DNA of 64,000 nt from Flavobacterium sp. HBTb2-11-1 (GCF_009826975.1 NZ_WUMO01000001.1:1054001-1118000), one strand, 5' to 3'. Numbered from the stretch's first letter, positions 9,554 through 19,114 are shown. Numbers and translations are program-made. Notes: generated by a model not told the origin, from the letters alone.

Positions 9554-11539
9554 ATGAGAATATTCATTTTTCTATATCTATTACTTGTACCAACTTTATT
9601 GTTTTCGCAAGAAAAAAAAACTGCTCCTAAAAATAATTTAGATATGAATACGGAATATTCAAGTATAACGGATTCCGTAAAAAAGAAAAAACAAAAAATA
9701 GCGACGATAGATCAGTATAAAATTGTGACTTTAGAACACGATACGATTTACGCAGATACTTCGCTAACTATTAAAAGTGCTTATAGACAGAATCATCTTA
9801 GAAAAGATCTTTTCGGACTACAGGAGTTGTCTAATATTGGACAGCCAATAAATATGCTGCAATATAGTTTGACGAGTTTTTCTCCTTATCCAGAGATTGG
9901 TTTTAGCGGAAAACATTCTCTTTATATGCAAGCAGATCAAATTAGATATTATTCTGTCGCAACACCTTTTACAGAATTGTTTTTTAATACAACAATAAAA
10001 AAAGGTCAGAATGTGGATTCTTTTATCACATTAAATGCTTCTAAAAATCTTAATTTCTCTATTGCTTATAAAGGACTGAGATCTGAGGGAGATTATAATA
10101 ATCAATTGGTTAGTGCTGGAAATTTAAGAATTACAACTAGTTATGCTACAACCAATAAGCGTTATGCAATAAATGCACATTTTACAAATCAGGATATATT
10201 GAATGAGGAAAATGGCGGTATTACAAACGATGCAGATTTTGAAAGTGATAATCAAGATTATAAAAACCGACAAAGATTACAGGTTTATTTAACCGACGCA
10301 GAATCCTTTTTGAAAGGAAGAAGATTGTTTTTTGATCATGCTTTTAGGGTAAATCCAACTGATGGAAGTAATAATTTATACATAACGCATCAGTTTAATT
10401 ATGAATATAAGGGCTATGAATATAAGCAGCCAACTGTAATGTCGACTTTAACTGCCAATGATGGATCAACTACGCGTATACAGCGATTTGGAGATTCGTA
10501 TGCGGCAAGTAACATTAACGATCAGACAAAATATGAAAGGTTGTATAATAAAGTAGGAGCAGCTTACGAGAATTCGCTTTTAGGAAAATTTATATTTTTT
10601 ATCGACGACTATAGATCCAATTATAAATATAACCGAATTATTGTTGATGCTGACGGAAATGCAGTTCCAGATAATCTGTATTTGCAGTTTAATAATTTCG
10701 GTGCTCAGTATGAATATCAAAAGAATAAATGGAATGGTAGATTCTTATATTCAAGATCAATAACCAACGAATCTCTTTCAGATTTGGATGCTAAACTTCG
10801 ATATGATATGAGCGAAAAAATCAAATTTGATTTCAGATATCGCAACATTAATAAATTGCCGAACAATAATTATAATTTGTACCAAAGCAGTTGGATTTCG
10901 TACAATTGGTCGAATAATTTTAAAAACGAAAAAATTAATTCGTTAAGTGCAGAGATTACGACTCCTTGGTTGACAGGGCAAGTTCAGTATACAGTACTAA
11001 AAGATCATTTGTATTTTACTGATATGGCTACAGATGCAGAAAAAGCGGCAAGTCAGCAGATTGTGAAACCAATGCAATACGGAAATGTGATTAATTATTT
11101 AGAAATAAAAGCAAGCCGAGAGTTTAAATTTGGTCCTTTTGCGCTAGATAATACACTTTTATATCAGAAAGTAGATCAGTCAGATTTAGTTTTGAATGTG
11201 CCTGATTTTGTAACTAGAAATACATTCTATTATTCAAATCATTTCTTTAAAAAAGCATTGTTTATGCAAACAGGGCTTGTATTTAATTATATGACTAAAT
11301 ACTATGGAGATGATTATAACCCTGTAATTGCAGAATTTTTTGTGCAGCAGGATAAAAAAATCGGAGGTTTTGCAACATTCGATTTCTTTGTGAATGCCAG
11401 AATACGCCAGACTCGTTTTTATTTAAAAGCGGAACATTTTAATGCTTTATTTACACAAAGCAACTATTATGCAGCGCCTCATAATCCGTATCGTGATTTT
11501 GTGCTGCGTTTTGGTCTGGTTTGGAATTTCTTCCAATAA
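9554..11539 (+). CDS. Putative outer-membrane porin (Bacteroidetes Porin_10 type)
   Basis: A 661-residue protein with a signal peptide of about 18 residues (ending LLFSQ), a short charged linker (repeated Lys, residues 40-55), then long amphipathic strand-rich sequence with many aromatic residues ending FVLRFGLVWNFFQ. The terminal aromatic and alternating pattern indicate a beta barrel. It matches my memory of the Bacteroidetes 'putative porin' family (PF14121); substrate and pore selectivity are unknown. The cysteine synthase-like gene starts 47 bases after the stop, so cotranscription is possible. Confidence 0.75.
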   Translation: MRIFIFLYLLLVPTLLFSQEKKTAPKNNLDMNTEYSSITDSVKKKKQKIATIDQYKIVTLEHDTIYADTSLTIKSAYRQNHLRKDLFGLQELSNIGQPINMLQYSLTSFSPYPEIGFSGKHSLYMQADQIRYYSVATPFTELFFNTTIKKGQNVDSFITLNASKNLNFSIAYKGLRSEGDYNNQLVSAGNLRITTSYATTNKRYAINAHFTNQDILNEENGGITNDADFESDNQDYKNRQRLQVYLTDAESFLKGRRLFFDHAFRVNPTDGSNNLYITHQFNYEYKGYEYKQPTVMSTLTANDGSTTRIQRFGDSYAASNINDQTKYERLYNKVGAAYENSLLGKFIFFIDDYRSNYKYNRIIVDADGNAVPDNLYLQFNNFGAQYEYQKNKWNGRFLYSRSITNESLSDLDAKLRYDMSEKIKFDFRYRNINKLPNNNYNLYQSSWISYNWSNNFKNEKINSLSAEITTPWLTGQVQYTVLKDHLYFTDMATDAEKAASQQIVKPMQYGNVINYLEIKASREFKFGPFALDNTLLYQKVDQSDLVLNVPDFVTRNTFYYSNHFFKKALFMQTGLVFNYMTKYYGDDYNPVIAEFFVQQDKKIGGFATFDFFVNARIRQTRFYLKAEHFNALFTQSNYYAAPHNPYRDFVLRFGLVWNFFQ

Positions 11540-11586
11540 AAACTGGCTTACTTTTTATTTAGAACCACTAATAAACTTAAATAAAA

Positions 11587-12948
11587 ATGGACTTTTCAAA
11601 TAATATTTTAGAAACAATTGGTAATACACCATTGGTAAAACTCAACAAAATTGTTGCTGAAATTGATGCGTTAGTATTGGCAAAAGTCGAAACCTTTAAT
11701 CCTGGTAATTCTGTAAAAGATAGAATGGCCGTAAAAATGATTGAAGATGCAGAGGCAGATGGCAGACTAAAACCTGGAGGAACTATCATTGAAGGGACTT
11801 CAGGAAATACAGGAATGGGACTTGCACTTGTTGCAATTGTAAAGGGATACAAATTAATTTGTGTAATCTCAGATAAACAGTCTAAAGAAAAAATGGATAT
11901 TCTTCGCGCTGTTGGAGCAAAAGTTGTCGTTTGTCCTACTGATGTTGAGCCTACAGATCCGCGTTCTTACTATTCGGTTTCAAAGCGTTTAGCAGAAGAA
12001 ACCCCGAATTCTTGGTATGTAAATCAATACGATAATATGTCAAATTCGTTGGCACATTATGAACAGACCGGACCTGAAATATGGAAACAGACAGATGGGA
12101 AAATCACGCATTTTGTTGTGGGAGTTGGAACGGGAGGAACTATCTCTGGAGTTGGAAAATACTTGAAAGAGCAAAATCCAAATATTAAAATTTGGGGAAT
12201 CGATACATATGGTTCGGTTTTCAAAAAGTACCACGAAACTGGAATCTTCGATGAAAACGAAATCTACTCTTACATTACAGAAGGTATTGGAGAAGATATT
12301 CTTCCTAAAAATGTTGACTTCTCTCTAATTGATGGTTTTACAAAAGTAACCGACAAAGATGCTGCTGTTTATACTAGAAAGATTGCACTTGAGGAAGGTA
12401 TCTTTGTTGGAAACTCTGCAGGAGCTTGTATAAAAGGTTTATTGCAATTGAAAGAGCATTTCAAACCAGATGATGTTGTTGTGGTATTATTTCACGATTC
12501 TGGAAGCCGTTATGTTGGTAAAATGTTCAACGATGATTGGATGCGTGAGCGAGGATTCTTAGAAGAAAATGTAACAAAAGCAGAAGACGTTATCAAAGAT
12601 CATATTGATAAGGAACTGATTGTAGTGCGTACTGAGGAATTAGTTTCACACGCCATTGAGCGTATGCGTAAATATAAAATTTCGCAGATTCCGGTTGTTG
12701 ACATTAACGGCTTTGTTGGTTCTGTAGATGAAACAGATTTATTTAGAAGTTATGTTGCTGATAAAAATGTTGCCGAAAAACCAATTAAAGAAGTAATGGG
12801 TAAACCTTTTCCGATTGTAAAATTAGGAACTCCGATCGAAGAGGTTTCAAAACTTTTTACAAAAGAAAATGATGCTGTTTTAGTTGATTTAGGAAACGGA
12901 CATCATCACATTATTACTAAATATGATATTATTGGTTCAATAAAATAA
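11587..12948 (+). CDS. PLP-dependent cysteine synthase/cystathionine beta-synthase family enzyme with CBS domains
   Basis: A fold-type II PLP enzyme of 453 residues. The catalytic part (about 1-320) begins NILETIGNTPLVKLNKI, carries the PLP Lys44 in NPGNSVKDRM, the substrate loop EGTSGNTGMGLA and the phosphate loop GTGGTISG. The C-terminal part (about 335-453) is a pair of CBS domains (VSHAIERMRKYKISQIPVVD), which often bind adenine nucleotides or S-adenosylmethionine. The architecture equals cystathionine beta-synthase without a heme domain. Whether it makes cysteine from O-acetylserine or cystathionine from homocysteine cannot be decided by eye. Confidence 0.9.
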   Translation: MDFSNNILETIGNTPLVKLNKIVAEIDALVLAKVETFNPGNSVKDRMAVKMIEDAEADGRLKPGGTIIEGTSGNTGMGLALVAIVKGYKLICVISDKQSKEKMDILRAVGAKVVVCPTDVEPTDPRSYYSVSKRLAEETPNSWYVNQYDNMSNSLAHYEQTGPEIWKQTDGKITHFVVGVGTGGTISGVGKYLKEQNPNIKIWGIDTYGSVFKKYHETGIFDENEIYSYITEGIGEDILPKNVDFSLIDGFTKVTDKDAAVYTRKIALEEGIFVGNSAGACIKGLLQLKEHFKPDDVVVVLFHDSGSRYVGKMFNDDWMRERGFLEENVTKAEDVIKDHIDKELIVVRTEELVSHAIERMRKYKISQIPVVDINGFVGSVDETDLFRSYVADKNVAEKPIKEVMGKPFPIVKLGTPIEEVSKLFTKENDAVLVDLGNGHHHIITKYDIIGSIK

Positions 12949-12963
12949 GCCTTTATAAATAAT

Positions 12964-13016
12964 GACAATCCATAAGCCTAATTGTTTTACGATAAGGTTT
13001 ATGGATTTGTCTTTTA
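12964..13016 (+). terminator. Long imperfect hairpin with T-run
   Basis: GACAATCCATAAGCCTAA (12964-12981) pairs imperfectly with AAGGTTTATGGATTTGTC (12994-13011), followed by TTTT. It sits between the PLP/CBS gene and the exonuclease gene, consistent with a terminator. Confidence 0.7.
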
Positions 13017-13026
13017 AAAATAGAAT

Positions 13027-13509
13027 ATGAATTTTACTGCTATTGATTTTGAAACGGCAACTGGCTATCATCCGTGTTCGGTAGGAATTGTTACGGTCGA
13101 AAATGGAGTTATTGTAGACGAGTATGTATCATTAATTAAACCGCCAAACAACGAATACAATCCTTTTACAATTCGTGTTCACGGAATTTACCCGAAAGAT
13201 ACCATTAATGCAAAATCTTTCTTCCAAATCTATCCTGAAATTGAAAAGAGGTTAAAAAACAGAGTTGTAGTAGCGCATAATGAAAGTTTTGACCGGAATG
13301 TTTTGATGAAAACCATGTTGCTTCATGGCCTAAATTATGATGATTTAAACATTGCTGCAAAATGGGAATGCACGGTTAAAATCTACAAAGCAAAAGGAAT
13401 AAAGCCAACCAAATTGAGTGATTGCTGCCGCGAAATGAATATTCATCTCAATCACCATGAGGCATTGTCAGATGCAAGAGCCTGTGCTAAATTATATATG
13501 CTTCGCTAA
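13027..13509 (+). CDS. DnaQ-like 3'-5' exonuclease (DEDDh family)
   Basis: A 160-residue stand-alone exonuclease domain of the DNA polymerase III epsilon type. Metal ligands are visible: Asp7 and Glu9 in AIDFETA, the ExoII Asp in HNESFDRNVL, and the ExoIII His and Asp in HHEALSDARACA. The HGIYP segment matches the 'hgI' motif of epsilon-like proteins. It lacks polymerase-binding or BRCT extensions. It may act in repair or RNA/DNA trimming; its exact target is unknown. The terminator-like hairpin just upstream suggests its own transcript. Confidence 0.85.
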   Translation: MNFTAIDFETATGYHPCSVGIVTVENGVIVDEYVSLIKPPNNEYNPFTIRVHGIYPKDTINAKSFFQIYPEIEKRLKNRVVVAHNESFDRNVLMKTMLLHGLNYDDLNIAAKWECTVKIYKAKGIKPTKLSDCCREMNIHLNHHEALSDARACAKLYMLR

Positions 13510-13586
13510 ATAATTCAAATATTTGTAAGAATAGTATTAAAATTTAATTACTTTTAGATTTTGTAATTACACTATAAAAATCTAAA

Positions 13587-14858
13587 ATGAAAGAAGACTT
13601 CCTTCATTATCTCTGGAAATTCAAGAAGTTTGATGGCTTGAATTTAAAATCTGTTCAAGGAGAAGAAATAACCATCATTAAAACAGGCGATTATTTGGAG
13701 CTTGCTGGGCCTGATTTTTTTAATGCTCATATAGAAATCGGAAATCAGAAGTGGGCTGGTAATGTAGAGATTCATTTAAAATCTTCAGACTGGTATTTGC
13801 ATAATCATGAAAAAGATGCCGCTTATAAAAATGTGATTCTTCATGTTGTGTGGGAAAATGATACGGCCATTTTTAGAGAAGACAATACAGAGATACCCGT
13901 TCTAGTGCTTAAAGATTATGTTTCAAAAGAAATTATTGATAATTATAATGCTTTGGTTTCTCCAAAAACATGGATTTCTTGTGAAAGGCAATTAAAAGAA
14001 ATTGACAGGTTTGTGTTTAAGAATTGGCAGGAAAGATTATTTTTTGAACGTTTAGAGCGAAAATCAAAGTTTATAGATCAATTATTAGAAGAAACGAATC
14101 AAGATTGGGAAGCTGTCTTGTTTTGTCTTCTAGCGAAAAATTTTGGTTTAAATACCAACGGAAATTCCTTTTTGCAGATATCAAAAGCAATTCCTTTTTC
14201 AGTAATTAGAAAAGAAAGTTTTGAAGTCGAAAATCTTGAAGCGCTCCTTTTTGGAACTTCAGGATTATTGGAAACAGAGAAAGAAGATGTTTATTATAAA
14301 GATTTAAAGTTTCGCTACTTCTATTTATTGCATAAATATCAAATAGAAAAGATTTATGCAGATCCTCTTCAATTTTTTAAGCTTCGTCCAGATAATTTCC
14401 CTACTATTAGACTTTCTCAGTTAGCATCTTTATATCATAGGCATCAAAACTTATTTTCAAAAATAATTGATTTGAAATCTATTGGCGAAGTGTATCGTTT
14501 GCTGAATATTTCTGCAAGTTCATATTGGCAAAACCATTATCAATTTGATAAAGAAAGTCCAAATAAATCTAAAATGCTTTCTAAGCCATTTATAGATTTA
14601 GTGGTAATTAATACTATAATCCCGCTTCAATTTGCTTATTCTAATATAAGGGGCGAATCAATTGCCGAAGATTTGATTGACTTTATAAATGAAGTTGACT
14701 CAGAGAAAAACGCGATTATTGACAAGTTTAATTCGTTTGGAATAAAGTCTCAATCCGCATTTGAAAGTCAAGCCTTGCTCGAACTTAAAAATGAATACTG
14801 TGAGCGTAAAGCATGCTTAAAATGTGCTATCGGATTAGAACTACTCAAAAATAATTAG
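13587..14858 (+). CDS. DUF2851 family protein
   Basis: A 423-residue cytoplasmic protein with the conserved N-terminus of the DUF2851 family (FLHYLWKFKKFDGLNL, then GPDFFNAHIEIGNQKWAGNVEIHLKSSDW split across 50-75). The middle is helical. The C-terminus carries a cysteine cluster CERKACLKC, a potential metal site. The N-terminal part has a nuclease-like look (GPDFxxA...GxVExH), which is inference only. Function is unknown. In my memory of other Flavobacteriia it also precedes a PspC-like gene, as here. Confidence 0.8.
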   Translation: MKEDFLHYLWKFKKFDGLNLKSVQGEEITIIKTGDYLELAGPDFFNAHIEIGNQKWAGNVEIHLKSSDWYLHNHEKDAAYKNVILHVVWENDTAIFREDNTEIPVLVLKDYVSKEIIDNYNALVSPKTWISCERQLKEIDRFVFKNWQERLFFERLERKSKFIDQLLEETNQDWEAVLFCLLAKNFGLNTNGNSFLQISKAIPFSVIRKESFEVENLEALLFGTSGLLETEKEDVYYKDLKFRYFYLLHKYQIEKIYADPLQFFKLRPDNFPTIRLSQLASLYHRHQNLFSKIIDLKSIGEVYRLLNISASSYWQNHYQFDKESPNKSKMLSKPFIDLVVINTIIPLQFAYSNIRGESIAEDLIDFINEVDSEKNAIIDKFNSFGIKSQSAFESQALLELKNEYCERKACLKCAIGLELLKNN

Positions 14859-14866
14859 ATAATTTG

Positions 14867-14874
14867 TACTTTTG
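14867..14874 (+). promoter_or_regulatory. Putative -7 promoter element before the PspC-like gene
   Basis: TACTTTTG matches TAnnTTTG and lies after the DUF2851 stop, 50 bases before the PspC-like start. No TTG box at the proper distance was found. Confidence 0.35.
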
Positions 14875-14889
14875 TAATCGCGAACAATC

Positions 14890-14920
14890 AGAATCTAAAA
14901 TCTAAAGTCATAAATCTAAA
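14890..14920 (+). repeat. ATCTAAA heptad cluster
   Basis: Three copies of ATCTAAA occur in the leader of the PspC-like gene (within 14893-14920). The same motif is clustered again at 21064-21113 between tRNA genes. It looks like a dispersed intergenic simple motif; its role is unknown. Confidence 0.5.
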
Positions 14921-14924
14921 AGAG

Positions 14925-15152
14925 ATGTCAGCAATTTTAAAACTTAAATTCTTTTTTGAAAAATATGGTTTTCATGTTTCTTCAAGATTAGCAGATAAAC
15001 TCGGAATGCGCGTAACAAGTGTAAGACTGTTTTTTATCTACATTTCTTTTGTTACAGCAGGTTTAGGCTTTGGAGTCTATTTAACACTTGCTTTTTGGAT
15101 TAGACTGAAAGATTTAATCCGTTCAAAAAGAACATCAGTATTTGATTTATAA
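14925..15152 (+). CDS. Small PspC-domain-like membrane protein
   Basis: A 75-residue protein. The first half is a compact helical segment (FHVSSRLADKLGMRVTSVRL) resembling the PspC start, where a short amphipathic part precedes one membrane span. The hydrophobic span is about residues 36-60 (FFIYISFVTAGLGFGVYLTL). The C-terminus is basic and cytoplasmic. PspC proteins sense envelope stress in other bacteria; that role is not demonstrated here. The gene is preceded by a -7 element and ends at a bidirectional terminator. Confidence 0.65.
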   Translation: MSAILKLKFFFEKYGFHVSSRLADKLGMRVTSVRLFFIYISFVTAGLGFGVYLTLAFWIRLKDLIRSKRTSVFDL

Positions 15153-15185
15153 AAAAAACTCCAAATTAAATTTGGAGCTTTTTTA
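15151..15185. terminator. Bidirectional intrinsic terminator
   Basis: AAGCTCCAAATTT-type stem: CTCCAAATT (15159-15167) pairs with AATTTGGAG (15169-15177), flanked by an A-run on the left and a T-run on the right. It separates the PspC-like gene from the convergent permease gene. Confidence 0.85.
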
Positions 15186-15200
15186 TGAAGTGATATTTTA

Positions 15201-16667
15201 TTATTCTTCAGTACCATCATTAAGTCTTGATCTCTTTTTGCTGTATCCAAAATATACAACTATTCCAAGAACAAGCCATCCAAGAGATAATAATTGAGCA
15301 TCTTTACTCAAATTGAAAATTAAGTAGCTATTAATTGCAATTCCTAATACCGCAATAATTGGTAAAGCAGGAACTTTAAAAGTCCTGTTTAATCCAGGTT
15401 GTTTTACTCTTAAAATCCAAACAGCGATACAAACCATTGTAAAGGCGAATAAAGTACCAAAACTTGTCATATCAGCTAATTTATTGATTGGAGTAAAAGC
15501 AGCAACCGTTGCAATAATAGCTCCAAGAATCATTAAGTTTGTTTTTGGAGTTCCAGAAATAGGGTTTACTTTAGAGAAAACTTGTGGAATTAAACCGTCT
15601 TTAGACATTCCTAAGAAAATTCTAGATTGTCCCATAATCATTACCATTAATACCGAAACTAAACCAATAGTAGCTGCAACAGTAATAATAAAGCCAGCCC
15701 AACCCTGTCCAGCGATATCAAAAGCATAAGCAACAGGAGCTTTAATAGCTTCAGGATATTTTCCTAGCGGGTTAAAATCTTGGTAGTTCATCATTCCTGT
15801 TAATACTAAAGAAACAAGAATATATAAAGTTGTACAAATCAATAATGAAGCAATAATTGCAAACGGAACGTCTTTTTTAGGATTAATAGCCTCTCCAGCT
15901 TGTGTAGAAACGGCATCAAAACCAACATAAGCAAAGAAAATTGCAGCGGCTCCAGAAATGATACCTCCAATTCCGTAAGCATTGTGCGTAGTTTCTTTTT
16001 CAACGATCTGAGTTGCTTCAGGAATAAATGGGCTCCAGTTTGCAGTATTGATGAAGAAAAGACCAGCAACAATTACAAAGATTACTGCAGAAACTTTAAG
16101 GATAACAATAGCATTGTTTGCTTTTGCGGCACTTTTTGTTCCTTTAATAAGTAATGAGATAACTAAGATAACGATTAAGAAAGCAGGAAGATTCATTGAG
16201 AAACCTTCGCCAGTATAACTTGCAGGATCTGTTGTAAGCCATTCAGGGAGTTTTATATGAAATAATTTCAGTAATTTATTAAAGTATCCAGACCAGGAAA
16301 CTGCTACCGTCATAGACCCCATTGCATATTCGAGAATTAATCCCCACCCAATTATCCAGGCAAAAATTTCTCCTATAGTACCATAAGCATACGCATAAGC
16401 AGATCCTTCAACAGGTAAAATAGAAGCAAATTCAGAATAGCAAAGAGCCGCAAAAACACACGCAATACCTGCGATGATAAACGAAATTGCTAATGCTGGA
16501 CCGGCATGATAATAAGCCCCAGTACCTGTAAGTACAAAAATTCCACCGCCGATAATGGCACCAACACCAATCGCAGTAAGACTCCATTTTCCTAGGACTC
16601 TTTTTAAATCACTTTTTTTCATATCGGCCTCAAAGGCTGATATAGGTTTAACTCTCCAAATTGACAT
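15201..16667 (-). CDS. APC-superfamily amino-acid permease (cationic amino-acid transporter type)
   Basis: A 488-residue inner-membrane transporter with about 12-14 hydrophobic spans. The first span contains the APC signature AIGVGAIIGGGIFVLTG, and FIIAGIACVFAALCYSEFAS and the later FFAYVGFDAVSTQAGEA are typical of the CAT (YfnA-like) subgroup. It probably imports an amino acid in symport with protons; the substrate is not readable. The start at 16667 follows a promoter motif on the minus strand. It is unrelated in detail to the second permease at 58128. Confidence 0.9.
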   Translation of the reverse strand: MSIWRVKPISAFEADMKKSDLKRVLGKWSLTAIGVGAIIGGGIFVLTGTGAYYHAGPALAISFIIAGIACVFAALCYSEFASILPVEGSAYAYAYGTIGEIFAWIIGWGLILEYAMGSMTVAVSWSGYFNKLLKLFHIKLPEWLTTDPASYTGEGFSMNLPAFLIVILVISLLIKGTKSAAKANNAIVILKVSAVIFVIVAGLFFINTANWSPFIPEATQIVEKETTHNAYGIGGIISGAAAIFFAYVGFDAVSTQAGEAINPKKDVPFAIIASLLICTTLYILVSLVLTGMMNYQDFNPLGKYPEAIKAPVAYAFDIAGQGWAGFIITVAATIGLVSVLMVMIMGQSRIFLGMSKDGLIPQVFSKVNPISGTPKTNLMILGAIIATVAAFTPINKLADMTSFGTLFAFTMVCIAVWILRVKQPGLNRTFKVPALPIIAVLGIAINSYLIFNLSKDAQLLSLGWLVLGIVVYFGYSKKRSRLNDGTEE

Positions 16668-16699
16668 ATTATTTTATTGGTTTATTTGTTATTAAGTGC

Positions 16700-16733
16700 C
16701 AAATGTATTGTTTTTTGTAAAAAATAAAAACAA
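16700..16733 (-). promoter_or_regulatory. Putative promoter of the permease gene
   Basis: On the minus strand, TTG (16733-16731) and TACATTTG (16707-16700) are 23 bases apart, within the Flavobacterium pattern. The -7 element ends about 32 bases before the permease ATG. Confidence 0.55.
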
Positions 16734-16881
16734 TTATCATGTTTTAAGTTATAAAATCTTTGTTTTTTTTACAGTTGTCGTAAGAAAGATTCTTTAAGTA
16801 TTGACATTCATTAAATTAATTGGCCTTTTACAAAAGATTCGATAATTTTTTGAAAACTACTTTTCTTACTAATTTTCTTAA

Positions 16882-16889
16882 TAAATTTG
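16882..16889 (+). promoter_or_regulatory. Putative -7 promoter element of the HhH gene
   Basis: TAAATTTG lies 41 bases upstream of the helix-hairpin-helix gene. A TTG at 16850-16852 is 29 bases away, a little far for the consensus. Confidence 0.4.
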
Positions 16890-16930
16890 AGAGATTTTTC
16901 TTAACTTATTCTTAAAAAGTATTTTTAAAC

Positions 16931-17818
16931 ATGAATTTTAAGCCTCTAAACAAGTATTTTTATTTTACAAAACAGCAACGCATTGGTATTTTTATTCTCT
17001 TTATTATTATGATAGGATTACAGATGTTTTATTTATTATCTGATTTTAATATTTTAGAAATTAAGAATACAGAAAAAGAACAGTGGCTTGCACTTCAATC
17101 AGAAATTGATCAGAAGAAATTGATAGATAAAAATGCAAAACCATCTAATTATCTTTTTAATCCTAATTTTATTTCTGATTATAAAGGATATAAACTAGGG
17201 ATGTCGGTTGAAGAAATTGATCGTTTAGTGGCATTTAGAAAGGAGAATAAATATGTAAATTCTGCAGAAGAGTTTCAAAAAGTTACTGGGATTTCAGATT
17301 CTCTACTAAATAAAATTTCTCCTTTGTTTAAATTTCCAGATTGGAAACAGAATAAACCTATTTATAGTAGTGAGAAAAAAGATTTCAGCATAAAAAGTTT
17401 TCCAAAAAAAGAAAAGATTACAATTTTAGATATTAATCAGGCTACTCAGGAAGATTTAATGAAAATTTATGGAATAGGAGAAGGGTTGTCGTCCAGAATA
17501 CTTAAGCAAAAAGAAATTCTAGGCTCCTTTGTTTCTATGGATCAGATGAAAGATATTTGGGGACTTTCGCCTGAAGTTATAAATGAGTTGAATAACCATT
17601 TTAAGGTTGTGATTCCGCCAACTATGAAGAAAATAAACGTAAACGAGGCGTCATTAAAAGAATTAGCTCAATTTTCATATTTTAAATATGGACTCGCAAA
17701 GCAAATCGTAACGTATAGAAGCATGAATGGAAATTTTAATAATATTGAGGATTTAGCAAAAATTAAAGATTTTCCTGTTGAAAAAGCAAAAATAATTAGT
17801 TTATATTTGGAGTTCTAA
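16931..17818 (+). CDS. Membrane-anchored helix-hairpin-helix protein, ComEA-like
   Basis: A 295-residue protein with one N-terminal membrane span (about 18-38) and three helix-hairpin-helix DNA-binding units, at about 70-130 (YKGYKLGMSVEEIDRLVAFR), 163-225 (DINQATQEDLMKIYGIGEGL) and 233-295 (KINVNEASLKELAQFSYFKY). HhH units of this type bind DNA non-specifically, and ComEA holds incoming DNA during uptake. The N-terminal anchor and tandem units fit envelope DNA binding, but no competence genes are adjacent. The acyl-CoA dehydrogenase gene starts 13 bases downstream. Confidence 0.8.
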   Translation: MNFKPLNKYFYFTKQQRIGIFILFIIMIGLQMFYLLSDFNILEIKNTEKEQWLALQSEIDQKKLIDKNAKPSNYLFNPNFISDYKGYKLGMSVEEIDRLVAFRKENKYVNSAEEFQKVTGISDSLLNKISPLFKFPDWKQNKPIYSSEKKDFSIKSFPKKEKITILDINQATQEDLMKIYGIGEGLSSRILKQKEILGSFVSMDQMKDIWGLSPEVINELNNHFKVVIPPTMKKINVNEASLKELAQFSYFKYGLAKQIVTYRSMNGNFNNIEDLAKIKDFPVEKAKIISLYLEF

Positions 17819-17831
17819 AAGAAACTAACTC

Positions 17832-18971
17832 ATGAACTTTGATTACAACGAAACGCAGATAATGATTGCACAGTCTATAAAAGACTTTGCAGAAAAAAAT
17901 ATTAGACCTTATATAATGGAATGGGACGAAGAACAAATTTTCCCGATTCCTTTATTTAAAAAACTTGGAGAAATGGGCTTCATGGGAGTTTTGGTTCCTG
18001 AAGAATACGGAGGATCAGGTTTGGGTTATCATGAATATGTCACAGTAATTGAAGAAATTTCAAAAGTAGACCCTTCAATTGGATTATCTGTTGCGGCGCA
18101 TAATTCTTTATGTACGAATCATATCTTAACTTTCGGAAACGAAGAGCAAAAGAAAAAATGGTTGCCAAAATTGGCTACAGCAGAATATATAGGAGCATGG
18201 GGATTGACAGAGCATAATACAGGTTCTGATGCTGGAGGAATGAATACAACCGCTGTAAAAGATGGCGATCATTGGATTGTCAATGGTGCGAAAAACTTTA
18301 TTACTCATGGTATATCTGGAGACATTGCCGTTGTGATTGTTCGTACCGGAGAAAAAGGCGATTCTAAAGGAATGACGGCTTTTGTCTTTGAGAAAGGCAT
18401 GAAAGGGTTCTCGTCTGGTAAAAAAGAAAATAAATTAGGAATGAGAGCTAGTGAAACAGCTGAATTGGTTTTTGATAGCTGTCGTGTTCCTGATGCAAAT
18501 AGATTGGGGGAAGTCGGACAAGGTTTCGTGCAGGCTATGAAAATTCTTGACGGAGGAAGAATTTCTATTGGAGCACTGTCTTTAGGAATTGCAAAAGGGG
18601 CGTATGAAGCGGCATTGAAATATTCAAAAGAAAGACATCAATTTGGACAGCCAATCAGTAATTTTCAAGGAATCTCCTTTAAGTTAGCAGATATGGCAAC
18701 AGAAATTGAAGCGTCAGAATTGCTTTTGCATAAAGCCGCCTATTTAAAGCAACAACATAAACCTGTAACAACATTAGGTGCAATGGCAAAAATGTATGCA
18801 TCAGAAGCATGTGTTAAAATTGCAAATGATGCCGTTCAGATTCATGGCGGTTATGGCTACACTAAAGATTTTCCAGTAGAAAAATTCTATAGAGATTCTA
18901 AATTATGTACTATAGGAGAGGGAACAACAGAAATCCAAAAGCTCGTTATTTCTAGAAACTTATTAAAATAG
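17832..18971 (+). CDS. Acyl-CoA dehydrogenase
   Basis: A 379-residue FAD enzyme that introduces the alpha-beta double bond in acyl-CoA during fatty-acid or branched-chain amino-acid degradation. All three domains are present: helical N-terminus, the mid beta domain with WGLTEHNTGSDAGG at about 117-130, and the C-terminal helices with QIHGGYGYTKDFPVEKFYRD. The catalytic Glu is in CTIGEGTTEIQ near the C-terminus, as in short-chain and butyryl-type enzymes. Chain-length preference is not resolvable by eye. It probably shares a transcript with the HhH gene. Confidence 0.93.
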   Translation: MNFDYNETQIMIAQSIKDFAEKNIRPYIMEWDEEQIFPIPLFKKLGEMGFMGVLVPEEYGGSGLGYHEYVTVIEEISKVDPSIGLSVAAHNSLCTNHILTFGNEEQKKKWLPKLATAEYIGAWGLTEHNTGSDAGGMNTTAVKDGDHWIVNGAKNFITHGISGDIAVVIVRTGEKGDSKGMTAFVFEKGMKGFSSGKKENKLGMRASETAELVFDSCRVPDANRLGEVGQGFVQAMKILDGGRISIGALSLGIAKGAYEAALKYSKERHQFGQPISNFQGISFKLADMATEIEASELLLHKAAYLKQQHKPVTTLGAMAKMYASEACVKIANDAVQIHGGYGYTKDFPVEKFYRDSKLCTIGEGTTEIQKLVISRNLLK

Positions 18972-18982
18972 TAGCTTATTTT

Positions 18983-19114
18983 GGGCGTGCCCCTAAAAAC
19001 AAAAGCCATTTAGCAAGCGCAGAGAGGCTTTTGTTTTTAGGGTCGGGCTTTTCATTCCAATCTTTTTGTTTTTAAAGAAAAAACAAAAAGGATTTCCATT
19101 GCAATCCCTCACGC
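18983..19114 (+). repeat. Structured multi-hairpin intergenic element
   Basis: Between the acyl-CoA dehydrogenase and rpsU. Hairpin 1 has a perfect 17-bp stem, CCCTAAAAACAAAAGCC (18991-19007) with its complement at 19026-19042, and an 18-base loop. Hairpin 2 has a 12-bp stem, CTTTTTGTTTTT (19062-19073) with its complement at 19079-19090, and a 5-base loop. GCGTG (18985-18989) can pair with CACGC (19110-19114), enclosing both hairpins in a three-way-junction-like fold. The GGGCGTGCCCC...GGGTCGGGC...CCCTCACGC framework resembles a repeat I recall from many Flavobacterium genomes, which is memory rather than a search. It could be a terminator, a mobile repeat or a structured RNA. Confidence 0.7.
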